64,000 nt of DNA, from contig NW_024609958.1 in assembly GCF_016920785.2 (NCBI RefSeq), positions 3,161,000 to 3,224,999 on the forward strand, given 5' to 3'. Positions 52,742 through 64,000 of this stretch are shown here, piece by piece. Every line of letters starts with the position of its first letter. Position 1 is the first letter of the stretch. A program made the position numbers and the translations under genes. The DNA is from Ixodes scapularis. Taxonomy: Eukaryota > Arthropoda > Arachnida > Ixodida > Ixodidae. The notes under the pieces were generated by a model. It was not told the DNA's origin. It worked only from the letters and a program-made list of their open reading frames with translations, and searched no databases.

Positions 52742-55700
52742 TTATAACGAGGGCCCAAGTCCGCTCCGCCACACAAAGTCGAGGAGGGAAGCCAGGACCC
52801 TCGTCCGGCGCTCGGAGTCGCCGGCAGGATGCGCCCATTCTTTCATGGTCGTCGGAAGGTCTTCAGGAAGAAGAGTAGCCCAGGCTTCTTGACGCTGGGC
52901 AACCAGAGCTGCGCACTCCCAAATGAGATGGTGAAGTTTCGGGAGGGCATCTGGGTCTTTGCATCGCTGGCAGCGAGGGTCTGGTGGGACATAGTACGGG
53001 TCAAGTTTACGTTGCCGGGTCAGCTCGAAGCGATAGACATGATGAGGCGTGACCGCTCCACCTGTCCTAATGCGTCGAAGCAGGACCATCTGGTGCCTAC
53101 GGAAGGTGTTTTCGGGTATTGGAAACTGTTCTGGGGTCCAAGAGGCGTCGAGTCGGCGTTTCCAGTCCCGACGGACGAGGCGAACAGCATCGACTGGGTC
53201 GTAGACGTCTCGTCTTCGGGAAACTGGTCATCGTTGGGCGACGCGGGAGGCACCGGTAAGGTCCGCTGGGAGGAGGAAAAAACTCTATGCAGCTCCTCCA
53301 ATGCAGCCTTGTGGGCCTTCTCGTTGCCGTCAATTCCCGCATGTCCTGGAACCCAGCGTATGCTGACTCGGACTCTTCGATGGCGGTACAGGCGAAGTGC
53401 AGTGTCGTAAATAGCGGCAATTTTCGGACTTGATGTGAGTAGATGCGTTTTAAGCGCGCGAATCGTGCTCTGAGAGTCTGTGAACACCGTAAGCGTGCCG
53501 GGCCCTGGATTCCTGACCTCATACGTCTGGAGGGCGAGGAGGACGGCGCGGGCTTCGGCTTGTTCGGGCGATGAAGGGGTCATGTTGGTGTTTGCAACAA
53601 CGACAGGATCGCACTGTGCAGGATCATGGGACGGGAACACCGCAGCTGTCGCAGACCAACCGGAGGTGTGCAGGGCAGCATCCGTATACACGACGACCTG
53701 TGCAGGGTCCTGAGATAATGCGGTGACCTCGGCTTGGTGTTGACGAGCATAATGCTCCCGACGCTTGGCGTGGCGCTTGGCATCCATATTTCGCGGGACA
53801 GGCCGGGCATGGTGCGTGAGATCAATAAGATCCCTTGGAGGCTTGGTAGGCGGCAGGTCGTTTATGTTCGTTACAGCTACTCCAATGAAACGAGCAACTG
53901 CCCTCCCCTGGAGCGTATGCTCAAGTCGGGCCATGTGGATGTCGAGTTGCTGCTCTAGTGTCTCTCGAAGGTCGACGAGGTGCAGGCACTTGCGAAGCTC
54001 TGACGTTCGTGTGTGTCGAGGGAGTCCGAGGATGGTTCGGCGGGCCTCGTTATACAGCGTTGCAATCTTGTCGAAATGGACTCGTTTGAGGGAGTAGAAA
54101 CGCGCTGCATAGGCCACCTTCGAAGCAAGGACGGACGTGACTAGAATCTTGGCGATACGTTCTCCCGCGCCGCCCAGACGATGGGAGATGCGACGGACGA
54201 GGTGTAGGCCGTGTCTCCATTGCCGCGAAATAGATTTAACCCATTCGGCTGCTACTTGAGAGCTGTACCCAAAATTCACTCCAAGGATCTTTATGAAAGG
54301 CTCTTTGCTTATGTGACTACCGTCAAAAGTGAGGCCCAAGTCCAGGATAGAATGCCCACGGCCGTACAGCATGTACTTTGTTTTTTCCGGGGACGGAAAC
54401 ATGCCGACGCGGCGTAGGTGGGAGTGGATGGCATCTAGACCCGCTTGCAACGCTCTCTTTTGCGTCAAAACCGAGCCTTGGCATGTACAGATGGTAATAT
54501 TGTCGGCGTAGGCAGTAGCTCGTAGGTTCGGAATACGATGGAGGGCCCAGAGCAGCGGCGCCATGACAATGTTAAATAACGTCGGTGACAATACTGCTCC
54601 TTGAGGGACTCCAATGTTGTTCTCCTTGGTAGTACTGCTCCGCGCGTCAGGGCCGTAGCCCGACTTGACGAGGTATCGGCGGCCGGCCAAAAATGACCGG
54701 ACAAAATCTAGTTGTTTCCCATCTAGGCCCTGCTCGTACATCGAGGAGACAACGGCTTCGTGCGGGACCGTGTCAAAGGCCTTCTTGATGTCCACCGTGA
54801 CCACGACCCGGAGCTGCTGGCTGTTGGGGTGCCAGTCAGCGACATCATGGTAAATCATAGCCAGACTATCGTGGGTACTCAAATTCTTACGGAACCCCGT
54901 TTGTGTGGGATGAAAGATCCTGAGGTTTTCTGCTTGCCACTGAATGCGTGCAAGTACCATTCGTTCCATCAACTTTCCCATTATAGATGTAAGGGAAATT
55001 GGACGCAGGTTTTTCGGGTCGGTCGGTTTTTTGCCGGGTTTAGGGATGGAAGTAACCCATGACATTTTCCAATCCTCAGGGAGGTGACCCGTGTGCCAGA
55101 TGGAGTTGAACCAGTGAAGGATACCTTTCCTTGCGGCACGAGGTGCATTACGAAGCATCGGGGCTGTAACTCCATCGGGCCCGGGGGCACTCTTAAGTTT
55201 GCACTGGGCGATTGCCGCATCAAGTTCCCACTCAGTGAATGGCTGGTTCCCAGGGTTTTCCGTGTCCACAATGTCTGCATACACGGGTCTATATACATCG
55301 GGGGATGGGAGATCGTCAGGTTGCGGGAAGAATGCCGAGCCAAGCTGATCCAGGATATCTTCCTCGGTGTCTGTCGAAAGCAGGGTCAGAAGAGGGACAG
55401 GGCTACACGACTTGCGCTTGCCATACATAGCATTAAAAGTTCGCCACACCTCGCCGAGCTTCGTAGTCCTGTCGAAGGACTCGCAATGGGCAAACCAGCG
55501 TGTGAGGCTGAGGGTCTGGGCGTATGTGCTAGCTTTCTTGGTTAGGAGGGTCACACGTTTTAGATAGCAACGCCGCTTGTGCCTCCGGTACTTGGTAAGC
55601 GCAGCCGTGCGACGATCCCACAGCGATAGTAGATGCGTGTCCGGGGTGGGTGTATTCCTATCCACCTGGCGGAAGTCAGTCGCAGACTTTGTAGCCGTCG

Positions 55701-56544
55701 TGAGAAAGGCCGAAATGTTAGCAGGGTTGATATCTTCAATGTGCTCCTCTATAAAGGCACGGAACTGATCCCATTTTATTGTCTTCGTAAGTCGTTTGAT
55801 CATTCTGCGTTTGCCTGCATATAGTTCGAGCACTATGGGGAAATGGTCACTTCCCGACGCGTCGGGAAGCACAGTCCACGCGAGAAGGCGGGCGGTCGAC
55901 GCGGGTGCGAACGTGAGATCTATTACACTGTCCGATTGGCGTGCCGATGTGCCATAACGCGTCGCGCAATCTAAATTATTGACGATCGTTAGGTCGGTTA
56001 ATTCGAGGACAGTGCACAAGTCCTGTGCGCACGGGGTATGTGGCGCAGAACTCCACGATTCAAAGCGAGCGTTGAAGTCTCCTCCAAATATTACATAGTC
56101 AGAGGGGTACTTATCACGGAGCGCTTTGATATATGAAAAATCGTGGGATGCGTGGAGGGGCCGAACGTATGTGGAGACAATCAAGAGGCGTTTAGTGGTT
56201 CCGTCGAGAGCGACGCGGACCGCGACTACCTCCTGCGTGGTGGTACACCAGTTCATTGTGTCTATCTTGATATGTGAAACACCATGACGGACATATATAC
56301 TGGCCTGAGCACTAGTAAGGGGGGTTTGGCGTGAACGCGCCGTGTATTCTATCGTAGGGTTGTGGTGCCATTCAAAACCTGACAATGTAATCTTTTTGGC
56401 GCGAGATTCCTGCTGTAAAAGAACGTCACAGGTATAGTGTGGATCTGACAGGCGTGTAAGGAGTTCGGCCTTTCTTGTTGCTAGCCCACGACAGTTCCAC
56501 TACAGGATCCGGAACGGAGCGTTATTCAGGAGTCTGGAAGCCAT
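52742..56544 (-). pseudogene. I-group LINE ORF2 (endonuclease, reverse transcriptase, RNase H), broken
   Basis: About 1267 codons. The ATG at 56544 begins MASRLLNN; a TAG at 56502-56500 stands just before WNCRGL, where Gln is usual. Endonuclease: GGDFNARFESW, GSDHFPIV. Polymerase: LRPISLTS, TVDIKKAFDTVPH, IGVPQGAVLSP, and AYADNITI, with Asn (codon 54501-54499) as the second catalytic residue. RNase H: YTDAA, EQAEARAV, FTDSQS, WVPGHAGIDGNEKAH; the last acidic residue is His. The final 100 codons (a C-x2-C...H...C zinc motif: CQRCKD...HHLIWEC) are in another frame, so one shift lies near 53080. It starts inside the end of ORF1. Confidence 0.9.
56522..56544 (-). promoter_or_regulatory. ORF1/ORF2 overlap of the I-group LINE
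   Basis: The ORF2 ATG (56544-56542) lies 23 bases inside the end of ORF1, whose TGA is at 56524-56522. Overlaps of this type suggest termination-reinitiation or frameshift translation of ORF2. Confidence 0.5.
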
Positions 56545-58705
56545 TGCGGTTTTGGACCTGGATCGGCGGAGTTTGGGGGACGACCATGAACATTGCAGAG
56601 TGCTCCGCATGGGTCGCCGCCAGCATCTGTTGGAATTGTAGCTGTTGCTGCATTTGTTGCTGCATCTGTTGCTGCATTTGTTGCTGCTGCTGCTGCAATT
56701 GCTGTTGCATTTGGGCGAGTGCGGCATAAAGGTATTCCTGTGTTACCGTCGTAGTGACGACGGAGGTGGCTGGTTGTTCAGGTCGAGTGGATTGGGAAAC
56801 CAATACTGCTTTGCATGATTGCTGCACATCGTGGGTCGTGGGTTGTTGTTGATGTGATGCACATTGCTGCGATTTCCTGACTGCTTCTTTTTCTTTGAGG
56901 CGCCTTTGAAGTTCGGTTTCCCTGTGTGCTCGGCGCTTCTCTGCTTCTATTTCGTTCATCCGAATTTCAGCGTGCTTATTTGCCATTTTCTTTGCGTGAA
57001 CTTCAAGATCTTAAATTCGTTTCGCACTTTTCTTGCGGGCTTCGCCGATAGACCGCAGTTCTTCCATCCAGGCCTGCGCCTCAGTGTCACTGTCCGCATA
57101 ATAACCTGTCTTGAGCATTTTGTGCACCGCTTGGGCATACGTTCCAGCTTGTTGCTGCGGTCTCGGCGTCTTAGGTTGGCGTTTTTGGAATTCCGCGGCC
57201 TCGTCTCGCCGATTCGCGTTGTTCAAGAGTTTGCGTGACACTGATACATCACGCCTTGTTGTGCTCTTACTTGTAACTCTCGGTTTGTTTTTTGGTATCT
57301 CGTTCTCTTCTTCCCCGTCAGAAAACGTGCCGAGCGCGGCATATCTGTTGTGTGTAGCTTTTACTTGAGGGTAGTCTTTTAGCGTGACATCGGGCGGGCT
57401 ACGAGGCGTGCTCCTGCCGCGGCCTCCCGAGGGGTTACGGCATCTTTCGTTGTCTCGAGTTGCCTGGTTAGGGTTTGCGTGGCCTCTGTCCTGAAGTCTT
57501 CGGTCCACCCGCAGCTTGGTGGGGCACTTGGGATCGGTCGCAAGGTGGTTGCCGTGGGATCGGCAGTTGATACAATACTTGCGTCCGCACACGTGGTGTT
57601 CCTGCTTCAACCACCCGCAATCGGGGCATCTCAGCGCGCGGGTGCACACGTGTTGCTTGTGTCCTAGGCCTTGGCATCTCCAGCACTGCACTGTGTGAGA
57701 CACATACGGCGTGACTCTTATGATGCACCCTTTGTATACGATAGAGTTTGGCACATTGGTTCCGCGGAATGTCACTATGGCCAGCCCGTTTTTGCCGAGA
57801 AGTCTCGCGTATAGGACCTGTGTGTTTTGGACCGTAAAGCACTCGCTAAAGTGTCCGAAGTCTCTCCGCAGTCAATGCTGTGCGCCACGCCGCGTACTGT
57901 GTCCTTTGGGGGAATCTCGTGGGTCACCACCGACACGGCTCTATCCTGTGCGGTGAGAGAGTGCAGCGCCAAAAGCTTTTCTGCGGCGTCTCTCGAATGT
58001 ACCATGACTGAGATTGTGTTGGTGTCCCTATTCAGCCTGAACGTAAGTTCTTCATTGATTAAGCCGGTTATTTGGCTTAAAGTTCTCTGCAGTAAGCCCT
58101 TCGGAATGCTCGTAAGATCATAAGGTTCCTTCGACCGAAAAACAATTACGTGGTACGGCCTGTCTTCCTCATCGGTACCCCTGAGTCTTGTGTATGATAA
58201 GGTAGGTCCTCCCACTGATACACTATACTCGCCTTGTCTATGCGTCTTTTTTTTTAACATATGTCACCTTGTTCCATTCGGAGCCTGGATAGTCTTCTGC
58301 ATGTACTGATTCTCCGAAGGTCGAAAGAGGACCCTCGGTGAGAGTCTCTGTGGACGATATCTCAGCCATTGAGAAGCCGGTGTCCGAGTCTGCGTCGGCG
58401 TCCGTTCGATCAGAATTTGTGTCAGTAGTTCCGCGGTCGTCATCTTCCTTCACTTCGGAAGAGTTCGTACCGGTACTAGAACTACTAGGGTGGCGGGTCC
58501 GTTTAATTGCGGGATCCAAAAATATCAGTGGGTCCCTTTTCGTTTTTCGCTTTCCATGAATTCGTTGCGGTGACGGGATGAAAGCTTCAGCTTGTGTAAA
58601 CGTAGCAATCGCTTCGATTTGGCCGGTCGCAGGAGCTTGCCCAATGATGTTCATCTCGAGATCGCTGGAAGACTGGGGCTGAGACGGTTGCGAGATCTCA
58701 GCCAT
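56522..58705 (-). pseudogene. I-group LINE ORF1 (gag-like, three CCHC zinc knuckles), broken
   Basis: About 727 codons. The N-terminus is Ser/Thr/Asp-rich. The middle holds an RRM-like segment, then three zinc knuckles (CWRCQGLGHKQHVC, CPDCGWLKQEHHVC, CINCRSHGNHLATDPKC). A basic linker follows, then a Gln-rich coiled coil of QQ/MQQQ repeats encoded by a CTG/TTG-rich tract (56640-56710). Lesions: an indel in the A9 run at about 58246-58254, a shift near 57860, and a TAA at 57013-57011. The last 23 bases overlap the start of ORF2 in a different frame. ORF1 would package the element RNA. Confidence 0.85.
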
Positions 58706-59060
58706 GTCGCTCTCTTCGGAGCCCTTCGCCTTTGGCCAGCTCCAGAGTTAGCCCTAGCTCCGAAGCACATTCGCCGGCGGTCGAAAACACATGCGAAATA
58801 CCGAGTTCGGGACTCACTGTGGGTTCTGACCTGCTGCAAGGGACGTCGTTAGCCTTCAGAAGGGTGTTCTAGCCAACCTCATGTCCAAATTCGGCTCGAC
58901 TTTGGACATAAGAGTTCGCGTCGTGCAAGAAGACAGTTCCCACCTGGCTAGAAAATAAAACCTTCCATGCCATTCTTCTTCGACGTGGCATCTTCGTCGA
59001 TACATGTAGGCGGATTGCGAGTCCGCCGACATATAGACTTCAAGGGGGCCCCCGGGGAAG
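58706..59060 (-). other. 5' UTR of the I-group LINE
   Basis: Non-coding sequence between the probable element start near 59060 and the ORF1 ATG at 58705. I-group LINEs carry internal promoters in this part; no defined motif could be confirmed. Confidence 0.45.
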
Positions 59061-59064
59061 CTTC

Positions 59065-59320
59065 CCCGTAAGATGATACAGGCGGATCGAATGGGAAATC
59101 CAAATCGTCTGAAATTTCGTGCTGAAACTTTTAAAACATTTTCTGGTCATTGCTTGACTAAGATCAGCTTGATGAATCGTAGTTCATTATTTCCCACGGA
59201 CAGTCGCGACGGCATTGTGATTGCTTCTGACGCCGGACGAAACAGGCTCAAGCTGCCCGTGGGTTGATGCTTACACAATATCTGACGTCCCAACAAGATG
59301 GCGAACCAGTGAAGTTGCAT
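59065..59320. repeat. Dispersed repeat R4, copy 2
   Basis: Partner of 43160-43400. It starts immediately beyond the 5' end of the minus-strand LINE, so the LINE may have inserted at or near this repeat. Confidence 0.6.
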
Positions 59321-62240
59321 GTTGGTTTCGGTTTCGGTTACGTCTTATTTTTAGAGCCCTGCATCTCCTAGGATATTCGCGGATGTCCTACAATACCGTC
59401 ATCTGATTGCAGGCGTATCCTTGGCCCATTCCACTCGTTGGGTAAGCGCCAAGCTGAGGTCAAGCGCAGAGATTTCCCCTTCCCGACAGAGTATATTACG
59501 AGAAACCAAAACGAAGGAAAATTTCTTTCTTCACGCTGTAGACTGTAGGCACCCTGGCGGCTCCCCAGCTCAGTTGCCTCAATGCGGGGCACAGGTGGCG
59601 AACTTTTCCGCGTCACGGCGGAACCAAGCGGGCCACAGGCACATCGCGTGCGCCGCCTTGATAAGGCGGATCAGACGCGGCGCACAGGCAGTCACTGGCT
59701 GGACTCAAGCGCCGCCGGTACTCGTTGGTTTTCTATTAGTATTCTTCATCGTCTCGTCCATGTCCAATTAAATGTAGTTTCTTTTTGTTGAAACCGTTGG
59801 CTTCGTGTTATTCCTGCGGGTCGGGTTTGCTGCAAGGCAAACCGACCACAACACACACATCGGCATAGTGTGCCGTAGTTGAGGGTTCTGACTTTCCGCG
59901 CTTAGTTTCGACTGAATTCTCCGTAATCGCTTGTTTATCCCGAATAATAAATGCAATCGGCCTTATGGTCCATTTCACTCTATGTCCGACCGCATGCCAA
60001 AGTTACGATAGAATAGAGACAATCAAGCGGCGCTAATATTGTCACGGCACTCGACGTCTATGTGCGTTTGCTTTCACCAATTAAACCAATAACGCGCGCA
60101 AAAAAAAAAAAGCCCTTTACACGGAGCAATTTTTCTCAGCAACTTGACGCCGCAACACCAGGACAATGGTTCGCCCTAGAATTGCCAACCTTTTTGCAAA
60201 GTGAGGTGTTCTCAAGCGCGCGTCCTTGGGTAACCGATCCATAACTATCATCATTTTTCTAGGGAGTCGAATTTGCTGTCAGGGGAAACCTCCTATAGTC
60301 GCCATGGTCGTTGCTTAGTCGCATGTTTCGAACTCGAAAGTATCTGTGTGCCATTGAATTTTTTACTCGACGTATTTATACTTTTTACACGAAGAACTAA
60401 AAACAGGCTGGAATTCATAAAACACATCAAGGCAAGCAAGGACAGTTGAATATTCATATTGCCATGAGATTTACCGCATCCAAAGAAACCCCTTGCAGGT
60501 TGACGATAAATAATGAACTGAAAATAAAGGTTTAATGGGAGAACTTGTGCAAGAGACAAAAAGGAACAACAAACATCCAGAAAGCAGCAGCGAGCGTCGA
60601 CAGCGGCAGCAGCGAGCGACGTTACGTCGGCGTGGAAGCTGGCTTGCGCGAGGGCGAATGAGTCGGCGAAACCGCGCTCGGCTCATCGCCTACACTCGGC
60701 CTCTCAAATATTTGACCGAAAAAGTTCGGGAGTGAGCTAGGGCGAGACTGACTAAACAATTTCATTCTGTCCTCTATATCTGGGGCCACAAATAAACACG
60801 ACTAAATATTAAAAACGAACCGCTCACTTCCCCGAACTAAAATTTTCAAGTCTACGAAATCTCGCAGTGAACTTTATTTCGCTACAGCACGTATATATCT
60901 GCGAACATGTGTGTTCAAGATGAAAACCGTGAAATCACACGTGGGCTTTGAGAATGACGTTAAAACTTCCAAAGTGTTTTACGACTTTCAGTTTGGTATT
61001 AATGTAAATGTTGGCCTCTTGGCAAGCAATATAGACCACCGCAAATCTTGCTAAAAAAGGGCTTGAGAAATCTAACGTTACGCGTGCCTGTATCAAAGAA
61101 AATAGCTCCACATCACTATGAGTGTATGACAGTTTTCATCCTTTATTTTTCGAAGCTGACCCCCCTGCTCCCCCCGTCTCTTCCCGTTTCTCCGTTCGTT
61201 CCGCTCCACCCCCTTTTGTGGCAACTTGGCCAGCGGCAGCGAAAAACGTAGACGACGCCTGTTATTGACGATTCGCATGGAGAAAACATTCAACGCGCTT
61301 AGCGCACAAACCCGACGAAAGCGTGTGTTGCTGATCAAGTCACAGACCATCTGCTTTATTTTGGCAATTTTGTTTTTGTTTTATGTAGAGTTATGCGAAG
61401 AGTTAACAACTCGACCCTTGAGGTCTCTCGTCCAACGTATCGGTTCATTTTGTGTGTTATACTGTAGTAAGACTGTTAAGCACAGGGTCTATCTATTGAT
61501 TCATTTATATGCTTCTCGTACAAACCATTGGTTTCAGTTCTGCACCTTTTGCGAGTTAAGTTAGAGCCCATGAAACAAAAAGTGGCTGAACTCGACGTGG
61601 AGTTTGCAGTAGTTGCCATTTAGATTTCTTCGCATTTAGTTTATTGGAGGTGCTTCAGCAGAAAGTGTAATATTAGTAAAATTAAATGTCCACGTTTTCA
61701 ACCCAGTGCTACATTCATCGTTTAAACTCTCAGGTGAAGCGCCAAAAACATGAGCAATGATTCTAGAAACAACAACTGCGGTGCCAAAACCTCGAGCAGT
61801 AGCTGGCAAACATGACGTGTCGTAAGCATTCACGTAAATGCACTGCACCGCATGACGTTGTTGCGTGCATTGTCTCTTTCTTGGTTTGTCTTATTTTATC
61901 TTGAAATAAATATTCTGAACATACTAAAATAAATTCTCAGTGGGAAATGAACCGTTCTTCAATAGAAGAACAGCACTTGTTTTTCGCATCTTGATGGAAA
62001 ACTCTGTAGATGTACTTGACCTCGCTGATTGTTCGCTCGCTAGCATAAGATACTCAGGACATTGAACGCAGTTTACTGCGAAACTTTCTCGCTTCCATTG
62101 TGTTCTCGTTACCTAGTCTCTTATTGTACTTCGAAAATGAACAATTTTAATATAACAAAAATCAACTTTTGTCAACTGTTATTTTGTTTGGATAGAACGG
62201 ACGAACCTGCGTTTCGCAAATTTCTCGCAGGTGTGTCTGC
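59321..62240. other. No recognisable gene
   Basis: Nothing with a known domain. One frame on the + strand (61277-61564, starting MEKTFNALSAQTRRKR) has a hydrophobic stretch that could be a membrane helix. It has no supporting features and is left unassigned. An A11 run lies at about 60100-60111. Confidence 0.4.
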
Positions 62241-62450
62241 CCAGCGGCTCCCGCAGTTCAAGCGCTGCATAGCAGTGCAAGACGCCGGATACTTTTAAGG
62301 TGAGCAACCTCTTCCTTGTTTTTTTCTTCTCTGCCAAGTGACCACACGTGTGCTCTTCAGCCATGTTTATTGCGGGGGCTTTCGTAACCGCGCTGCCGCA
62401 ACCGGCAGCCCGGGGACCAACTGAAACACCCACAATAGTGTAATGTAACA
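62241..62450 (-). repeat. Probable 3' LTR of the decayed gypsy-type element (start only)
   Basis: On the minus strand TGTTACATTACAC starts at 62450, right after AGGGGA, a plausible polypurine tract, and 33 bases after the stop of the pol frame. AATAAA lies near 62370. The right boundary of the LTR was not found, so the left coordinate given here is arbitrary within about 200 bases. Confidence 0.45.
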
Positions 62451-62483
62451 TCCCCTATGTATTGGCATTGTGGGATTTTCCGA

Positions 62484-64000
62484 TTTTAAGGTACATAGCC
62501 CTTCAGGTAGTTTGGTACTCGTCGTTCACGAACTGGTGGGATACTTAGGCTGCTTGGGCCCTTTGTTTTTTCCTTCAGAGGACATCTTTCCGACACAGCT
62601 GTCTCCTGCTGGACCTTCGTCTTAATAATGGCTTTCGGCCTGGACGTTGTCCACCTCGGTTTCTTCGTAACCACTCCACTTTGGAACTGCACTTCCGCGT
62701 GAAGGCTATATTTCGCCGAAGCACATTTCAATTCCTTTTAACATCATACGATCTGTTCTTTGCCTCCTGCACGACTACTTTTTGTCGCATGTGCATTTTC
62801 CTGTAGATTGGACTCGCACATAGTCTCTTTGGTGTACTGGAGGTAGATCTTTCTCCTTTTCATTGCAATCTTTTGCCATTTTGTTCCTCAATGGTTGTTT
62901 TTGACAGTTGTAGTATTTCTGGGCGTAGCCGCATGGTCGTGGTAGGGAGAGTTCTTCGGGTTCCTTTTCAATATCAGTGGCTACACAGGGCTGACATTGA
63001 GTTCTTGTCTCGTTGTGCTCCGATACTCCAGTAGTGCTGGGTACGGGTCACTTCCATCTATCATTGCTTGCTGTAGTATCGTCTTCGCTGTTTTGTTTTT
63101 TTTCGTTGTAGTTTCAGCCTTGCAGTTGGACTGCGCATGGCCTGGGCTTGATGTCACGTGTTCGAAACCCCATTCTCTTGTAAACTTGACAAGCACTTTA
63201 CTCAAAAATGGCGGACCGTTGTCGCTGACAAGAGCCGATGGACGGCCATGTCTTGCTAAGTTCGCTTTGATTTTCCTGATGAGCGCGGCTGATGTAGTCA
63301 ATCGTAGTTGGTTAGCTTGAAAGAATTCACTGTAGTGGTCCGCGATCTCAAGAAATGTTTTTCCTTTGCATTCCATAAGGTCTGCACACACAACTCTCCC
63401 ATGGTTGGCTTGTCATTGAGTGGGCCTTCATAGTTTCCTTTTGTTGTCTGTGGGAGTGAGTTTGGCATATCTCACATACCTTGTGTAGTGTTTCAATTCC
63501 GATTTCATCTATGGTCTGAATACACACTCTCGTGTTCTTTGAAGTTTGCTTTTTATGTCCATCTGCAATGCATGAAGTTTCTACTTGATCTCGTCGCGCA
63601 GTGCAGCGGGAACGACAAGTCGCTCTCCTTTGTAGATGATATTATTTGCAACCATCAGTTTCTTCAGGGCAGTGAAGTATGGCTTCTCCTTTGAACGGAC
63701 GTCGCGCCTCGGGTCAGGCCATCCACTCGGAATTTCTGTTTTCACTTCCTGTAAAACTGACGCCTCAACATCTGTTGAGGCGCCATGGCGATTTTGAAGC
63801 CAGAATTGGACACCTCTTTCTTCTGCACAAAATGAATCCGTGAAATCTGCCTCGCAGTGTTTATCTGATGTTGGTTGCAGCAAGCTGTTTTCTATAGCTT
63901 CCTTCATTCGTGACCTCAAACAAAGTTGATGGGTCAGAGATTTGATAGTTGACGCCTTTGCTTCGGATAATAGAGTATAGGTTTTCAATGCACTCTTTCA
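62484..64000 (-). pseudogene. Gypsy-type pol remnant (RNase H end, integrase, C-terminus), continues past the window
   Basis: Read on the minus strand. First comes a segment upstream of the integrase (63988-63581, including YKGERLVVP), then a degraded HHCC zinc-binding region (VCEICQTH near 63470) with stops and shifts. An open integrase core (63391-62981) keeps its catalytic triad: Asp at 63382-63380, Asp at 63223-63221 and Glu at 63115-63113, with the D,D-35-E spacing. A shifted C-terminal tail ends with a VPNYLKGYV motif at the TAA near 62484. The GKAE box reads CKAE. Ty3/gypsy elements of arthropods have this order. It is clearly decayed. Confidence 0.85.

Larger units (their letters stand above)
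52742..59060 (-). mobile_element. I-group LINE (minus strand), nearly full length, broken
   Basis: Layout on the minus strand: 5' UTR of about 350 bases (59060-58706), ORF1 (58705-56522, zinc knuckles), ORF2 overlapping it (56544-52742) with endonuclease, reverse transcriptase and RNase H. ORF1 has two frameshifts and one stop; ORF2 has one stop and one shift. The C-rich/G-rich palindrome GGGGGCCCCC near 59044-59053 is close to the 5' end. RNase H in a LINE with CCHC-type ORF1 places it in the I group of elements. Confidence 0.88.

Noticed and set aside
53020..56385. 1121-codon frame as a host gene
   Set aside because: Endonuclease, reverse transcriptase and RNase H motifs in order identify it as LINE ORF2; the apparent start is only a codon within the endonuclease domain.
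61226..61564. Frame with a possible membrane helix
   Set aside because: No homologue recognised, no clear promoter or splice structure, surrounded by non-coding DNA; too weak to call a gene.

Overview
The window looks like non-coding, transposon-saturated DNA from a large arthropod genome, most likely a hard tick. That is an inference from the repertoire: CR1/L2-like LINEs with PHD-finger ORF1 proteins, an I-group LINE with RNase H, gypsy-type pol remnants and long (ATT)n microsatellites. I found no convincing host gene. Almost every credible reading frame belongs to a mobile element.

Region 1 (1-29,413) is a head-to-tail array of eight CR1/L2-like non-LTR retrotransposons, all on the + strand. 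I call them A, A2, B2, B, C, D, F and E. Each new element starts at, or a few bases after, the 3' microsatellite tail of the one before it, usually (ATT)n/(TTA)n and once (GATT)n. Full-coding elements have ORF1 (PHD finger, coiled coil, C-terminal FP/RRM-like domain) and ORF2 (APE-like endonuclease plus reverse transcriptase). F is the only one with both ORFs uninterrupted. E lacks one codon's worth of integrity (one nonsense codon). A has one nonsense codon, B two homopolymer frameshifts and a YADD-to-YAED change, and C a nonsense codon plus a 2.8-kb insertion. D is a multiply shifted fragment. C is split by a DNA transposon (14,270-17,048) with perfect 19-bp terminal inverted repeats and a 3-bp AAT target duplication. 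That transposon carries an antisense LINE fragment and a tRNA-like sequence.

Region 2 (29,414-44,226) has no intact genes. It holds a degenerate LINE (G, about 33,990-36,370), several short inverted-repeat elements that look like MITEs, and diverged dispersed repeats that recur in the right half of the window.

Region 3 (44,223-50,329) is a structurally complete LTR retrotransposon: 784-bp LTRs differing at about ten positions, TG...CA ends, and an ACAT target duplication. A diverged paralogous repeat at 40.5-40.8 kb shows the empty site. Inside, only a gag-type N-terminus fused to a long, basic, tandemly repeated region is recognisable. No protease, reverse transcriptase or integrase was found, so it is probably non-autonomous.

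Region 4 (50,330-64,000) contains another inverted-repeat element (51.1-51.6 kb), a nearly full-length but broken I-group LINE on the minus strand (about 52,742-59,060), more dispersed repeats, and at the right edge a decayed minus-strand gypsy-type pol. That pol keeps a D,D-35-E integrase core and has a probable LTR starting at 62,450.

The most interesting signals are the same-strand nest of LINEs built in (ATT)n microsatellites, a 3'-terminal hairpin of constant geometry shared by diverged families, and the gag-plus-basic-repeat protein of the LTR element.
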